DNA of 64,000 nucleotides, taken from contig JANUWF010003367.1 in the NCBI GenBank assembly GCA_026120185.1, positions 2,581,228-2,645,227 of the forward strand, in the 5' to 3' direction. This stretch comes from Voacanga thouarsii (Eukaryota; Streptophyta; Magnoliopsida; Gentianales; Apocynaceae). Positions 34,623 to 46,900 of this stretch are shown here, piece after piece. Under the pieces are notes generated by a model. That model did not search any database. It worked only from the letters and a program-made list of their open reading frames with translations, and was not told where the DNA came from. The position numbers and the translations under genes are program-made. Numbering within the stretch: position 1 is the stretch's first letter; each line of letters begins with the position of its first letter.

Positions 34623-36640
34623 TAGGGTTGTTCAAAATACGGTCCAAACCGTTTTCGAACCGAACCGAACCGAACAGATGAGTTCGGTTCGGTTTCTAAG
34701 AAATATGGTTCGGTTCGGTTCGGTTCAAGAAGAAAATAAAAAGTTCGGTTCGATAAAAATCGAATTATGAATTATAAAAAAAAAATAATAAATTAAAACT
34801 AAAAATGAAAAGAAAATAAATCCAATTGAAACCCTAACAATTAGTTTATGTCTTTCACTCTCGCATCTGCGCCTCCTCCTCCCTTCTCCCTTTTGCTTTC
34901 CTTTCTCCATCCTTACTGCCAGAAATTCCTAACTCCCTTTCGCTTTCCAACCTCCATCGGACGATCATTGCCGGAGGCGGAAAGTCCCAAGACTCCCGAC
35001 TCCCTTTCGTTCTCCTTCCTCAATCCTCATTCCTCACTGTCAGAACCCAGAAGGTATCATACATTCATACCTCTATCGGACCATCACTACAGGAAAGTCC
35101 CGACTCGATTATCCATCGGTGAGCTCAACAGTCAGTAGTGGAACTGAAAGATAGACCAATCGCAAATTCGCAATGTGGAACTGCAGTGATTAACCCCCCC
35201 TCCCACTGCGGTGATATATGGTTTTCCAAGATCCTAATATCATCTAAATGATTTCTAAATCTCCTTTTTTTTTTCTTTCCTCAGATGGTATGGAATTTGA
35301 AATAGACTTGATTTTGATTGCAATTTAGATCCTTTGGCTCTCTTCTGTCATTCTGTTGTGTTGTGAAATTGTATAGAGTAAATAAATTATAGTACTGGCA
35401 AATCAAACTTAACGGTTTTCCAATTTGATCTTTGCTAGTGTCTTAACGGTTTTCTAGGTTTCTCATTTAAAATTCTCATTGTAAATACTCTAGTACTTTC
35501 CTGGAGTCAAACTTGGAAAATGTGTTCATTTAGTTTGACATATCTTTTAGCATTAATAAGCTCTTGGGCAGATAATGCTGATTTCAAAGCTTGAGTTGAG
35601 TGGACCCTTCTGGTGACTTAGGTTCAACAAGGCAACGGATAAAATTGGTTTTGCATAAGATGATAAAAGTTCTTTGGTAATTTAGATCACTTATCATTCT
35701 TTTTATGGCCCTCTCAATTTGAATGGTATGCTATTTCAAGCAATGGAATGATGAAGAGCATTTGGCAAGTCAAAGAAGACCAGATTGTAATTGTAAAGTC
35801 TTTAAGAAGGAGAAAATTATGCAGCATTTCAATTGCAATGGTTTTCTGTTTCATAAAATAGTAACTGAAACAACTGTTACAATTTGATTGTCTATGTTTT
35901 CAATCAAGAACCTTACTCCATCTGTAAAGAGTAAATGCATTATCAAACATACAGTGCTTAACAGTCTTCCACAATTTCCTTAATATGATAAGACTGTTGT
36001 ATGTGGCTATAAATTTAATCTTCAATTTTCCAATTCAGTGTGCTACCCCCCCCCCCCAATCTTACGTTGCCTCCTTAATTTTGATAACTGATTCTTTTTC
36101 ATTATCTATTCCAGCTCACTGGAGATTTGGACAAGATGGTTCTTTTTCTTTCTTTGATCTTTTTATAATCTAGCTTTTACTTGTAGCTCATTTCATAAAC
36201 TTGTAGGCTTGTATCATTTTGACAGTATCAAAGGAAAGCAGGCATGGGCAAGAGAAAGTCGAGGGTAAACTGGCAAAGCCTTGCTATTGGATGGCTATTG
36301 AGGAAAATTGGATGTAAATCATGTGATGTTGTATAATATTTTTCTTTATGCATATGTAATGGTATTGGTCTTATTGGTTTTGGATTGGATAATGTGTACT
36401 AGGCCACTTTTAATATTTTAGGCTTTATATTGGACTTGAATTTTAGTGAATGTCTGTTGGGCTTTGTTTAATGGGCCAACACTTTGAATTTCGATTTTAG
36501 ACCGGATCGGACCGAACCGAACTGAAAGATTTTCGGTTCGGTTGTTTTGGTTTTAACAAAAGTTCGGTTCGGTTCGGTTGAACAGAAAAAAAAATAAAAA
36601 CTGAATAAAAACCGAACTGAACACCGTTTGAACAGCCCTA
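34623..36640. mobile_element. Non-autonomous hAT element nested in the CACTA end, 2018 bp
   Basis: The ends are TAGGGTTGTTCAAAATACGG and, inverted, TAGGGCTGTTCAAACGGTGT, flanked by the perfect 8-bp repeat GTAAAAAC (34615-34622 and 36641-36648). TTCGGTTCGG and CCGAACCGAA motifs are clustered at both ends. The interior has a short + frame at 34848-35138 (MSFTLASAPPPPFSLLLSFL) that resembles a gene leader, followed by intron-like DNA. No transposase is seen, so the interior may be a captured host sequence. Confidence 0.88.
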
Positions 36641-36714
36641 GTAAAAACGACGGTATTTTCTCAAATATGATGGTTTTTTGGCCGTCGTATTTGCCTAAAT
36701 TTTTAGTAGTGTAT

Positions 36715-37434
36715 AAATGTCTGTAAAAAAATGATTGATTCCCTTTTTTGTTTTTGGGAAGAGGGGGTGTGGGAGGGGGTCAATTGAAGTTTATAGGTGC
36801 ATGATACATTATTACTTTTTTTTCCCCATAAATACCTTAGGCTTAAGGAATATGCATAAGATTCATAACTTGGATGATATAGGTGTTTTTAACTTGTTAA
36901 ACTACTATTTTATTACTAAGATATATTATTATACAAATTATTGTCAAATAGTATTAATTTTTTTATTAATATTAATTAAATTTCTCTCTATAAAAAGTAG
37001 AATTAGTATATATACCTTCGTAGTTTGCATTATTTTAGGTACTACCACATAGAAAAATAATGGATAATATTCATTAAGGTATTTGGTAAAAGAAAAGAGA
37101 AAAGAGAGTAAAGGATGAAGATAAAAAAAATAGAAAAAAATTATTAAGAACGATTCAAATTATGAAAGTAGTTTTGTATAATATTGCAGATAATATTTGA
37201 TAAGGTATGAATTTATCACTTTTCTAAAAAATATATTAGTATATTACTACTCCTTCTACAATCAATTAGAGAATTTCCTAAGAAAAAAAAAACTGAAAAC
37301 TAGATAAAATAAGGTATTTAAAGATTTTTTTTGTTTCTTAAATCGATAAGGCAATGAATTTAACTTCGGAAGCTGCAATATAGCAGTTTCCAACGTGCTC
37401 ACCTGTACAGTGGGTGTTGTGAGACAAAAATGGG
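36715..37434. other. AT-rich spacer between CACTA and MULE
   Basis: No gene or repeat boundary is visible; A-rich and T-rich tracts only. Confidence 0.5.
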
Positions 37435-37650
37435 CTTTTTATCCGAAAAATTCTTATATGGACCCGGTCTACGACCCATCTGTGGATCGGGTCCTCTAGT
37501 GGGCAACACCTGTCCCAGCCAATTTTTTTTATTAGAAATTCATTTGTTTTCCTTTTTTTTTTTTTATTTTCCCCCTTAACTCCAACCATGGTTAAGGAGT
37601 TGGTGTATCCCACGTATGAAAAATTGGAAAAGTGCGCGCAAAACACTCGG

Positions 37651-38325
37651 TCTGATCTCTGCACTCTGTCTCTCTCTCTCTCGATCGAAGATTACCACTC
37701 ATTTTCTCTCTCTTTCTTCAGGCACTCTCCACTCTTCGCTCTTCTGACAACAGATCCCATTATCCCTAAACATTGTGTCACTGGATCTTCTCCACCTATC
37801 TCTTTTTTCTGTTTGTCTTGTCTTTATTTCGATCGACATTGCCTCTCTCTCTTTTTCTATCTATCTTGTCTTCATTCTGGTCGACATTGCGGCTTTGTTC
37901 CTAGGCATCGGCTATGTCGATCGGATTTTAGGCACATTATAGGAATACAAGCCTACCAAAAGCAGATCTGAACGTTCCAGCTGAAGAATGCAATAACATA
38001 AGAAGAGTGTTGTAGTACACCCGATCTGATCTCTGCACTCTGTCTCTCTCTCGATCGAAGATTGCTCACACACACTCTCTCTTTCTTCCGGCACCATCCA
38101 CTCCTTCGACTACAGATCCCGTTATCCCTAAGAATTGCGTCGCCGGATCTCCTCCTCGTATCTCTTTTTTCTGTCCGTCTTGTCTTTATTCCAGTCGACA
38201 TTGCCTCTCTCTCTTTTTCTATCCGTCTTGTCTTCATTCAGTTCGATATTGTGGCTTCGTTCCTAGGCATTGGCAACATTCCAACTGAAGAATGCAGTGA
38301 CAAAAGAAGAGTGTTGAAGTTTAAA
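37651..38325 (+). repeat. Tandem duplication of a gene-leader-like segment inside the MULE
   Basis: Two copies, starting at 37651 and 38025 (offset 374 bp), share TCTGATCTCTGCACTCTGTC, TCGATCGAAGATT, TATCTCTTTTTTCTGT, GTTCCTAGGCAT and GAAGAATGCA..GACATAAGAAGAGTG. The CT-rich character resembles a 5' UTR or first exon. Copy 1 carries an extra 60-70 bp near its end. Copy 2 continues into KRRVLKFKAKSVGKN, the likely coding remnant. Confidence 0.75.
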
Positions 38326-41300
38326 GCAAAAAGTGTAGGAAAGAATGCTTCTTCGACTAGACAGAGAAAGAAGACTCATGGTTTTTGAGGAATTATAAAG
38401 GTAGCCAAAAAAAACTATTTCTTTGCTGAATGGTTTCTTGGAAATTTTTTATTTGTTCTATTTGAAGGCTGTCTTGGCATTTGTTTTGTTATGTTCTGTT
38501 CTCTTTTGCACTGTGGGAGCTGATGAAAATTGATTTTTTTTATGATAAAAAAATGTCACAAATTTTTTAATAAATATTTGTGGAAAGTATTTGTTATAGA
38601 TAATTTCCATGTATGATTTGTGCTCTCATTTTTTATAATATATAGAGAATTTATGTCAAAAAAGTGTAGAAGTCTTAAATATGTCAAAAAAGTTTATAAC
38701 AAGTGTCTGAATGTTAGGCTTTTCTATTATATTCATAGTCGCCATGTCATTGTGAAGATATCCCTACTTCTTAATCTTATACTTCAGTGGAATATTTTAG
38801 ATAATTTTCATATTTATATAGAACATATATCTGGTTGCAGGAACCTTGCTCTCTTTGAGCAGATAGAGTTTTTGGTGCAGCTTGAGATCTCCCTGGAGAT
38901 GATGACTGATGGAGATTATGTATTGTACTGCTTTAGATAGTTGTATTGGAGTTGGATTTTCTTAAAAGTTGTGGTAGATTCGAGCTTGAAATAGCCATTT
39001 CTAAATGAATGATTGTTGTCTATTTACTTTTAAATCTATTCTATTATGGAATTAGAGATATTTGTTTGTATCTTTATCAGTTATTGTTCAATCTTGTTGT
39101 TAGACTGCTGGAAGATTGATAGAGCAATTTGATGCTTGATATTTTGAGATGAATAGATCATTTATGTATTCTTTGCTGGATAACCGTTTATGAAGTTAGA
39201 CTGCTGGAAGTTTGGTGCTTGATATTTTGAGATGAACTGACCATTCATGCATTCTTTGGCTCCATATCCTTATTTAATTCTAATAGTTTTTCAACATACA
39301 TACTGGTTGTTAGACTGTTGTTATATGAATTGGTTCTATGTGGTAGAAAATTGTCCTGGATGAAAATTGTCCTGGGTTTAGGAAGCGAGAGTCTTTGGCA
39401 TTTCCAAATTGTTGGTCATATTAACATCTCGAGAGGCATTGTAATATGTCTGTGAGTTGGAATAGACAGTAATAAACAAGAAGACAGAGTTAGAGTTGGT
39501 TAAATGAGTGAGGAAGACCTTTTTTACTACTTTTTCCAAAAAGGAATGGATATAATTTGTAATTCTGTGGATATTATTGACTTCAACAGAATCAAAGTGT
39601 TTGAGAAACATTGGGTTTTTCTAGCTTCCATTCAAAGGTGTAACTATTGAGAGGCCAGATTTAAGATGAATCCTTTGGATAAATAGATAAAAGCATCTGC
39701 ATTTAAGGTGTCACCAACAATCAGAGCAGTTCAAAAAGTTGTGCTGAGATGCAAAAAGAGACATATTTCTAATATATATTTGAAGAGAGATGTAAACAGG
39801 CATATGTGTACTTCTTCGCTGGTCTGTCTGCTGAGTGAAGTTATTAATATGGGTAAAAAAAATCAGGCAGAGCAATGGGTTGACTTGACTTGGAAACAAA
39901 TAGATGAGCTCCATATCCTTGTACCTTAAGAATATCTTCATGCTGGAAACAAATAAATGACAACATCCACTGTTTGTAAGAGAGGTGCATTCCAAAAGGC
40001 AACATCCGTGCCACAAAAAACAGAAGCATTCAACTCCTCACACAATTCCCAATTTACTTTCAAATGATATGTCACTACACCATAAGCATAAAGCTCCTGC
40101 TGCAATTCCCACAGATTTTGAATGATATGTCACTACACAAAACTAACGTTCAGAATTTAACAATGAAGAAATGTAATTAGAGATGCCAACATATCAATTT
40201 GCATTCATCTCTCCAATATAAGATGGAGTACTATAACTAAAAATTGAAAATATACAATGAAATGAACCAATGCAGACCACATCTAAGCAACATTCTAAAT
40301 CAATTACAGCTTTGTAAAACTATCACGTAAGCTACAACATTATTTCCTTTTCAATCATCTAAAAGGGTGCTATGGGGGTGGGGGTGGATAAAAATGTAGA
40401 TCGGGATATTTATCATTTGAAGAAGATGCCCCCTTTGTTCTTGTGCTTGAAGCTTCTTTGTTTGCATTTTTATAGAACAGCCATACTTGCTGAGCTTCTT
40501 CGATTGACGAAAAAGACTTGAAAATATTTTCTCTATAACCATTAGTTGCTTTATAGCAATCCGCTCAATCTTCAAATATCTCATGTTGTCTCCCTTGAAA
40601 AACAACATAGAACTCTTTTGGAGCCATATTCTGTTTCAAAAATGAAAATGGGGAAGATTAATACAGATTATATATTATAATGAGAAAAAACCAAGCTCTT
40701 TCAAATGCTTATCATAGAAAATGCCAATTTATCCTCCTTCCCAGGCTCTCAAAAAAAGGGGTGAATCTTGACTATGCTACATGAATCTAAGTAGTTAAAG
40801 ACAATGGACCAAAGCTACAGATGGGAAACAAAAAATGTTGAAAGGTAGTAAACTACTACTGACATTTTGAATTCAAATATGTTTCTCTTAGTGAAATACC
40901 AATTTGCAGTAACTTTTAGAATATTCCATGAAGCAAATTTGAAACCAACATTATATAAAACTACACAAACAAGCCTCAGCAGTAGAATAAATGTCATCAG
41001 ATCAATACACCATTTCCTAGTAAGTCATGAACACAACTCTATACTGATCACAATCATGGCCTATTAGAATTAGTTCAGTTGTTCACCAATACAAGAACAT
41101 TCTGCAGAAACAGAAAACTAACCTACAAAAATATTCCCTAGAAACCTGAATAGCATGTGCCAAACTTAAGACTGTAACAACTGCTATGGCCAGATGAAAT
41201 TCAAGTAATTCTTTTCCTGACTATAGTTCATTTACATCATAATTATGCTGGAATTCGCCAATAGTTAATTAGCTCCATCATGTGCTTTCATAAGTTTGAT

Positions 41301-42109
41301 ATTTTGCAAAGTTTCCCTGTTACATAATCAGCCAAAAGTAGGGTAGCTTTCGTGTTTCATAACCATTATGACATCATGGTCTTAATGGAATAAAGGCAAA
41401 TGTATTATATAGTTTTTTTCTCTGTCTGATCTTTCTTTGGCAGGTCTACTAAAATCATCTTCTTCCCCAAAAAGCCAGTTTCAAACAATGGAGATAAAGT
41501 GCCAAAATGCTAGTGCGCGGTTTGTAAATAGTTTGAACTGAAGCCAGTACATTCCATGTCCATCAAGGAGGAATCCTCAATAATGATCAAAATAGAGATT
41601 TCTATACAAAGCAGATACAAATTTGATACACAAACAAGGCTATGGAAGAACAATCTTAGGAGGGCATGATCAATTTGTACATCTAAACAGGAATTTCATG
41701 GAATGAATAATCTTTCAGAAAATTACGAACCTTTTCACACTTTTTCCATTACCTATTCCATATGTGCGAGAAAGTTGTGATTGGAAGTGGAAAGGATATT
41801 TGTGCTCCCAATATGGCACCTAGCATAAAATAAGTTTATAGTTTGGCAGGAAGAGTTCTTCATAAAATATGCACTGTGGATGACTTTAGCTGTCTGCATA
41901 TTTTGAAAATGTGTTGGCTTGTTTTTTGGCAGAAAATTTCGTAGTTATATTGGGGAGTTGCCTTACATAGTTGTTTCCCACATAAGTAAAATAAATGATT
42001 TTGCTTTGAGATGGATTGCCACATTTAGAGTACAATGGCGTATACAAGGGATGTCTAATGAAAACTGGAAACCATGACTTGTAAATTTTCAGATGTGGGG
42101 TACACCAAT
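38326..42109. other. MULE interior, no recognised gene
   Basis: Several short frames of gene-like composition are seen: + strand about 38820-38940 (CRNLALFEQIEFLVQLEISL) and minus strand 40608-40351 (Lys/Gln-rich). None carries a domain I can name. No MURA or MURB motif is seen. This may be exon and intron DNA of one or more captured host genes. Confidence 0.4.
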
Positions 42110-42274
42110 GCCTTAACCATGGTTGGAGTTAAGGGGGAAAAGGAAAAAAAAAAGGAAAACAAATGAATTTCTAATAAAAAAAAAAAATTGGCTGGGATAG
42201 GTGTTGCCCACTAGAGAACTGGATTCATAGGTGGGGCTATAAACCGGACTCATGTAAAAATTTCCCTTTGTATC

Positions 42275-43860
42275 TCCAAGAACCAAGAAAATCTGTTTGT
42301 CTTGATTACGTGTTGGTCGCATAAATCCAATTCCTTTTACCTTTCCCATTCACCTTTTTTTATATGGTAGATAAAAGAAAAAATTTTTAAAAATTTGTGT
42401 ACTCAAATCAAATTGTTTTCCAGTAAAATAATGAAAAATTATGCCAAGTAAAAGTTATTCACGTAATTTACAAAAGAGAATTGATATTTTTTAAAAGATT
42501 AATCATTATTTTATCAAAAAGTTGTTGTTTAATTTATATCTCTATTAATTTTTAATTAAAGTGGGTCAAGGAAGTAAAGTGAGTCAACTCTTATAAGAAA
42601 ATAAAAGAAGTTATTGTTATTAATATAATGCACAAATAATATTTATTTACCATATAAGCCCCACTATATGGGGTTAAAATAACAAAACAAATTACAAAAG
42701 ATAGTAGTCCAATGATGCGGATGAAAGTATTCCTTTGGTCTAAAAGGTGAAGTCTCTCCCCTAGGGAACCCCCATACTCTACCCCTAGACATGTGGATAG
42801 GAGGTAAAGCAACGGTGACCAAGTTAATCAGTAAGATAGGAGAAGTTAATCAAAGAAGAGAACTCAATTTTCTAAGAGAATTAATCTCAAAAAATTCGAT
42901 CTTTGGTTCTTTAGTCCAAAGCTACTGCCTTTGGTTCGGTGGCAGAAATGAATGAAATGGTGAGGAAGATTCGGAAGGCTGGATTGGCATTGTATTTTAT
43001 GTTTAGGAAGGAATATTATTTTTTATGTATATGATTTACAAAAATTAAGTTTATTTTCATATTTATTTTTGTAGTTAAAAAAAATTCTCTCTATATATAT
43101 TTATTGTGAGATATTATAATAAATTCAAAACGAATAAAATACACATATTTGATTTTATTGTATGTATGAAATGAATAAAGGATGTAACAGTATGCCTGTT
43201 TTTAGTTATCTTCTATGGATCTTTTGAGGAGGATTTGAGTACATACAACTTAGACTATTTGTTCCTCCAAATTATTGTATTTCATTCTTTGTTGGCCCTT
43301 TTAGTCCTAAAGCAACGTGCATGCTTTTCTCACATGGCCAAATTTACTAAATACTAGTAGATAAATTATAATTATAAGTTATTTTTATATTATATTTTAT
43401 TACAATTTAAATAAAATAATAATAATAATTATTATATGAGTACTTAATATATTTAAATTAATAATTTAATAACTTTTATTCTATTTAATTTTATAATAAA
43501 ATTTTAATATGATTAATTAATAAATAATAAAAATGTATTATGAAATATATATTAAAATAATTAAATATTTAATATTATTTATTATTAAGATATTTAAAAT
43601 AAATAATTTTAAATATTTAATTAAGTTAACTGTAAGTAACAATTTTTTGGACAAAAAATAAATTTAAATGATTTTGATGTTTTATGAGTTTAATAAAAAT
43701 AAAATTTATTTATAAAATATTAATAATTTTATTATTTATTTTGGATAGACCATGATATTAACTTTGACCCATAAAATTTTTGTAACATTTAATTCCAATA
43801 TAAGTGTACATTAATTTCCTGTCCTTAAAAAAAAAAAATGGAAAAAGGCGGTAGTTTCAT
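42275..43860. other. AT-rich intergenic DNA upstream of the polymerase gene
   Basis: The stretch 43380-43760 is extremely AT-rich (TTAATAATTTAATAA type). The minus-strand frame at 42812-42591 has a weak composition and is not assigned. The last 40 bp before 43903 (GGCGGTAG...CTTCCGGCC) shift to higher GC and probably form the 5' UTR. Confidence 0.45.
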
Positions 43861-43902
43861 ACGAACGAAGGGTGGAATTCGGATTCTTCCGGCCTATTCT
43901 CA

Positions 43903-46900
43903 ATGGCGCCAAAGGCAACTGTGAAGAAGGCGACTAAATCTCCACCGACTGATCCTCAAGGAATGTTCTCAGGGATGGTTGCTTTCTTAACTGAAATTGG
44001 AGTTCAGAGTCGTCGGTTACAGGTGCTTTTTCTATTTTATCCTTACTTTATTAAGAATTCGAAGGAAAGATTTGTTCTCTTTTCTATTGAACGAATTGGA
44101 AACTCGAAATGATGTTTTGTGCTTATGTTTGTAGATTTGGAAGCAGAAACTGATTCAAATGGGTGCGACTGTAGAGGATAAATTTTCAAAGAAGGTCACG
44201 CATGTTTTTGCTATGAATTCAGACTCACTGCTTCAGAAAATTGATCGTGGACGCTTGGGTCGCTCGAAAGCTGTGAGTTCAGTTGTAGAATTACTCTTAT
44301 TTGCTAGTATTTTGTGTTTTTGCGCTATGAAATTTGAGTAGACATTTCTGTTTGGGGAGGAAATTGATTATTGATATTGTCCTTCGGTATTTATTTATTT
44401 TTGGAGTTTCTGCTTTTGACTTCTTAACCAGCCAAATTTGTGATGCTGGATTAAGTTCTTAATAAAATGCATCCTCTTTCTTTGCGTTTTTGCTTTTATT
44501 TTTCATGTGAAGCACATGTAAACAAGCCTTAAAGTTGTAATATTTTTGGAGATGGGAATTGTTTCCTACGATTTAATACCTCATTGATGATTTTTCTTTT
44601 ATATGACGCTCCTATAGTTATATTTGCTGAATTGATTGCTGTTTGGTTATGGTTCTGTATATTTGCACAATTTTTTTTGTGTGATTGGGCAGGTCCTAGA
44701 TAATGTTTCTCGTCTTTTCATGAATGTTTTTTGTTTGAACATCCATACTGCCATGCTACTGCTTTTCCTTTTGGGAGATGTTATTTTCTGCGCATGGCAA
44801 CACATGTAAACTCTACTACCATCTTTAGGAGGCCATCAAATCTTGACGCTACAATAAGTTCAAATTGTCGAGAAAAGATTGTTGGCCGTACTTATAAGGG
44901 AGTTTTCACTGTTTTATAATAATGCAGACTTTCACGGTTAGCATTTTTTCTCCCTTTGGTTGCTGATCCATGGGGAGAACTAGGAATTACCCCCTCATGC
45001 AGATTATGGAAAACTTAGGAAATTGGCTGACATTCGGCTGTAGTGTCTTGGGTTTCCTATTAGGAAATTGTGTTGTTAGAGATTGCTTATAACTTTTAGG
45101 CCTTTTGCCTGTCTTGATTCTTTATTGTTGCCAAAAATTTCCAGAAAGTTCTACTCTATCAGTGGATTGAAGATAGCTTAAGAGAAGGAAAGAAGGCATC
45201 TGAGGAATCATACACCTTATCACTGATATCAGGAGGAGAAGGAGACATTGCGAAGAATATATCTCAAGCCACTCTCCCTACACCTGTGAATGAGATTTAT
45301 TCTAGTGATGTTGAACCACTCGCTTCGAAGAAGAGGAGAATTTCTCCAGAGAATTCCAGACATACAAGTACAGAGAACATTCTCAAATTGGTAGACAATG
45401 CTGTATATGAATTATCAGGGACTGCCAGTGGATCAGGTTACTCTTTGCACTCTCCAAGCCAAGAAGTCACTAGTCCAGCAATCTTTGATGGCCAAAATAA
45501 AACTGTAATTTCAATTTGTCCTAATCATGAGAAACATTGGTTGCCTTTTTCTTTCTTTAGAGAGCTGGCTTTGGAGTTTTGGAGGAATAATACTTGGAAG
45601 AATTGAGTATAACTAAGTAGTTTGACTTTGTCCGGTTATACTGAAATACTTTCACTGATCTGTTATCAGGTTGTGACATCAGACTCAAAGTTGCTTTATA
45701 GCCCTCCTGATTTAAACAGGAATATCACTTATATATTTCGGAAACTTATTGACATATATAGAGGTACAGTATCACATATTTTTATAATTTGAGGCACCTG
45801 GCTTCTTTGGCCCTCTGATAAAGGTTTTATTTGATGTTGCTAATTTTGTGGCAGCTTTGGGAGATGAGCGGAGGTCATTTAGCTACTATAAAGCTATTTC
45901 AGTTATTGAAAAGCTACCTATCAAAATTGAGAGTGTGGACCAGGTCAAACACCTTCCTGGGATTGGCAAGTCAATGCAAGACCATGTGAGTAAATATATC
46001 TTGCATGAAATACGTTGTTTAATGCATTTTCTTGATTAATCAACTATCTCATAATTCCATTTTACCTCATTTCAAGTTTCTCGTTTGCTTGACAGGGAAA
46101 GTTCCTCTTTTCAAATTATAGGCTGCTGCTCATACCTGTTTCTATATGTAGTTCTGTCTTGCAAAAGTATTTACAGATCTTTTCAATCAACTAAAAAAGA
46201 AAAAAGCAAAAAAAAAAAAAAAAAAAGTCATTTGCATTTTATCATGAACTTAGTGGGTTTATATATGTGGATGTATTGTTTCTCAGAACCAGATATCTCT
46301 AACCACTGAAATAGAATACACTAAAAAGTTTAGGTCAACTGTAGCAAAACATATGGCAGCATATCTTTTTCTACCCACCTTGAAAAGACATTTCAGTGCT
46401 CTGTCATTGCAGATTCAAGAGATAGTGACCACTGGGAAGCTATCCAAGTTGGAGCACTTTGAGAAGGATGAAAAGGTATTGTAATGTCTTATTAATCAAC
46501 CAAAAACCCATTAAGATGCATTAACAATTCTTTATGATGTAAAATAATTTGCTGTATTTCATTTTTGTGACTCTTGACTATATTATACAACAGATTTTCT
46601 CCAATTTACCAAGTTGATATGGTTACTGATGTGACACTACTTTACTTGACAATTATGCTCCTGAGTTTGTATCTTGAGCAAATACAAATGTTAGGCCATA
46701 TATTTCGTGAGAAGAGAGATATTTGCAAAATATTTTGACTTTTTAACCCTATTTCTGGGTGAAGAAAACCTAATGGAGATTAAAGTTTCTGTGCCAAATA
46801 TATTTCCAAAAGACCGCTTGTTTAACTGGGAAACTGCAATTTAAATGTCCTATGCTTTTTTGGTCATCCATATATTAGCAAATCATGACTACTCAACTTT

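Larger units (their letters stand above)
26253..36711. mobile_element. CACTA (En/Spm-type) transposon, 10.46 kb, with captured and nested sequences
   Basis: It begins CACTACAAAAAAATGGGG and ends ...AAATTTTTAGTAGTG, the inverted CACTA terminus. The 3-bp direct repeat TAT lies on both sides (26250-26252, 36712-36714). Dense subterminal arrays of GACGGTT/AACCGTC motifs are found inside both ends, as expected for CACTA transposase binding. I see no TnpD/TNP2 transposase domain. Cargo and nested items are a C-rich reading frame, a solo LTR (29369-31053), an RWP-RK gene copy (32000-32791), a minisatellite (32930-33960) and a hAT (34623-36640). Confidence 0.88.
37444..42265. mobile_element. Mutator-like element (possible Pack-MULE), 4.8 kb
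   Basis: Inverted repeats of about 150-170 bp lie at 37444-37612 and 42110-42265. They share GCCCACTAG/CTAGTGGGCAACACCT, CCAGCCAATTTTTTT, ATTAGAAATTCATTTGTTTT and TTAACTCCAACCATGGTTAA. The flanks CTTTTTATC (37435-37443) and CTTTGTATC (42266-42274) form a 9-bp TSD with one mismatch. Long TIRs plus a 9-bp TSD are diagnostic of Mutator-like elements. No MURA transposase motif is found. The interior carries gene-like leader sequence. Confidence 0.82.

Noticed and set aside
36036..36060. C-run as a regulatory element
   Set aside because: Simple homopolymer inside a non-autonomous hAT; no supporting context.
42591..42812. Possible small membrane protein on the minus strand
   Set aside because: The hydrophobic composition comes from AT-rich DNA; no start context, neighbours or homology support it.
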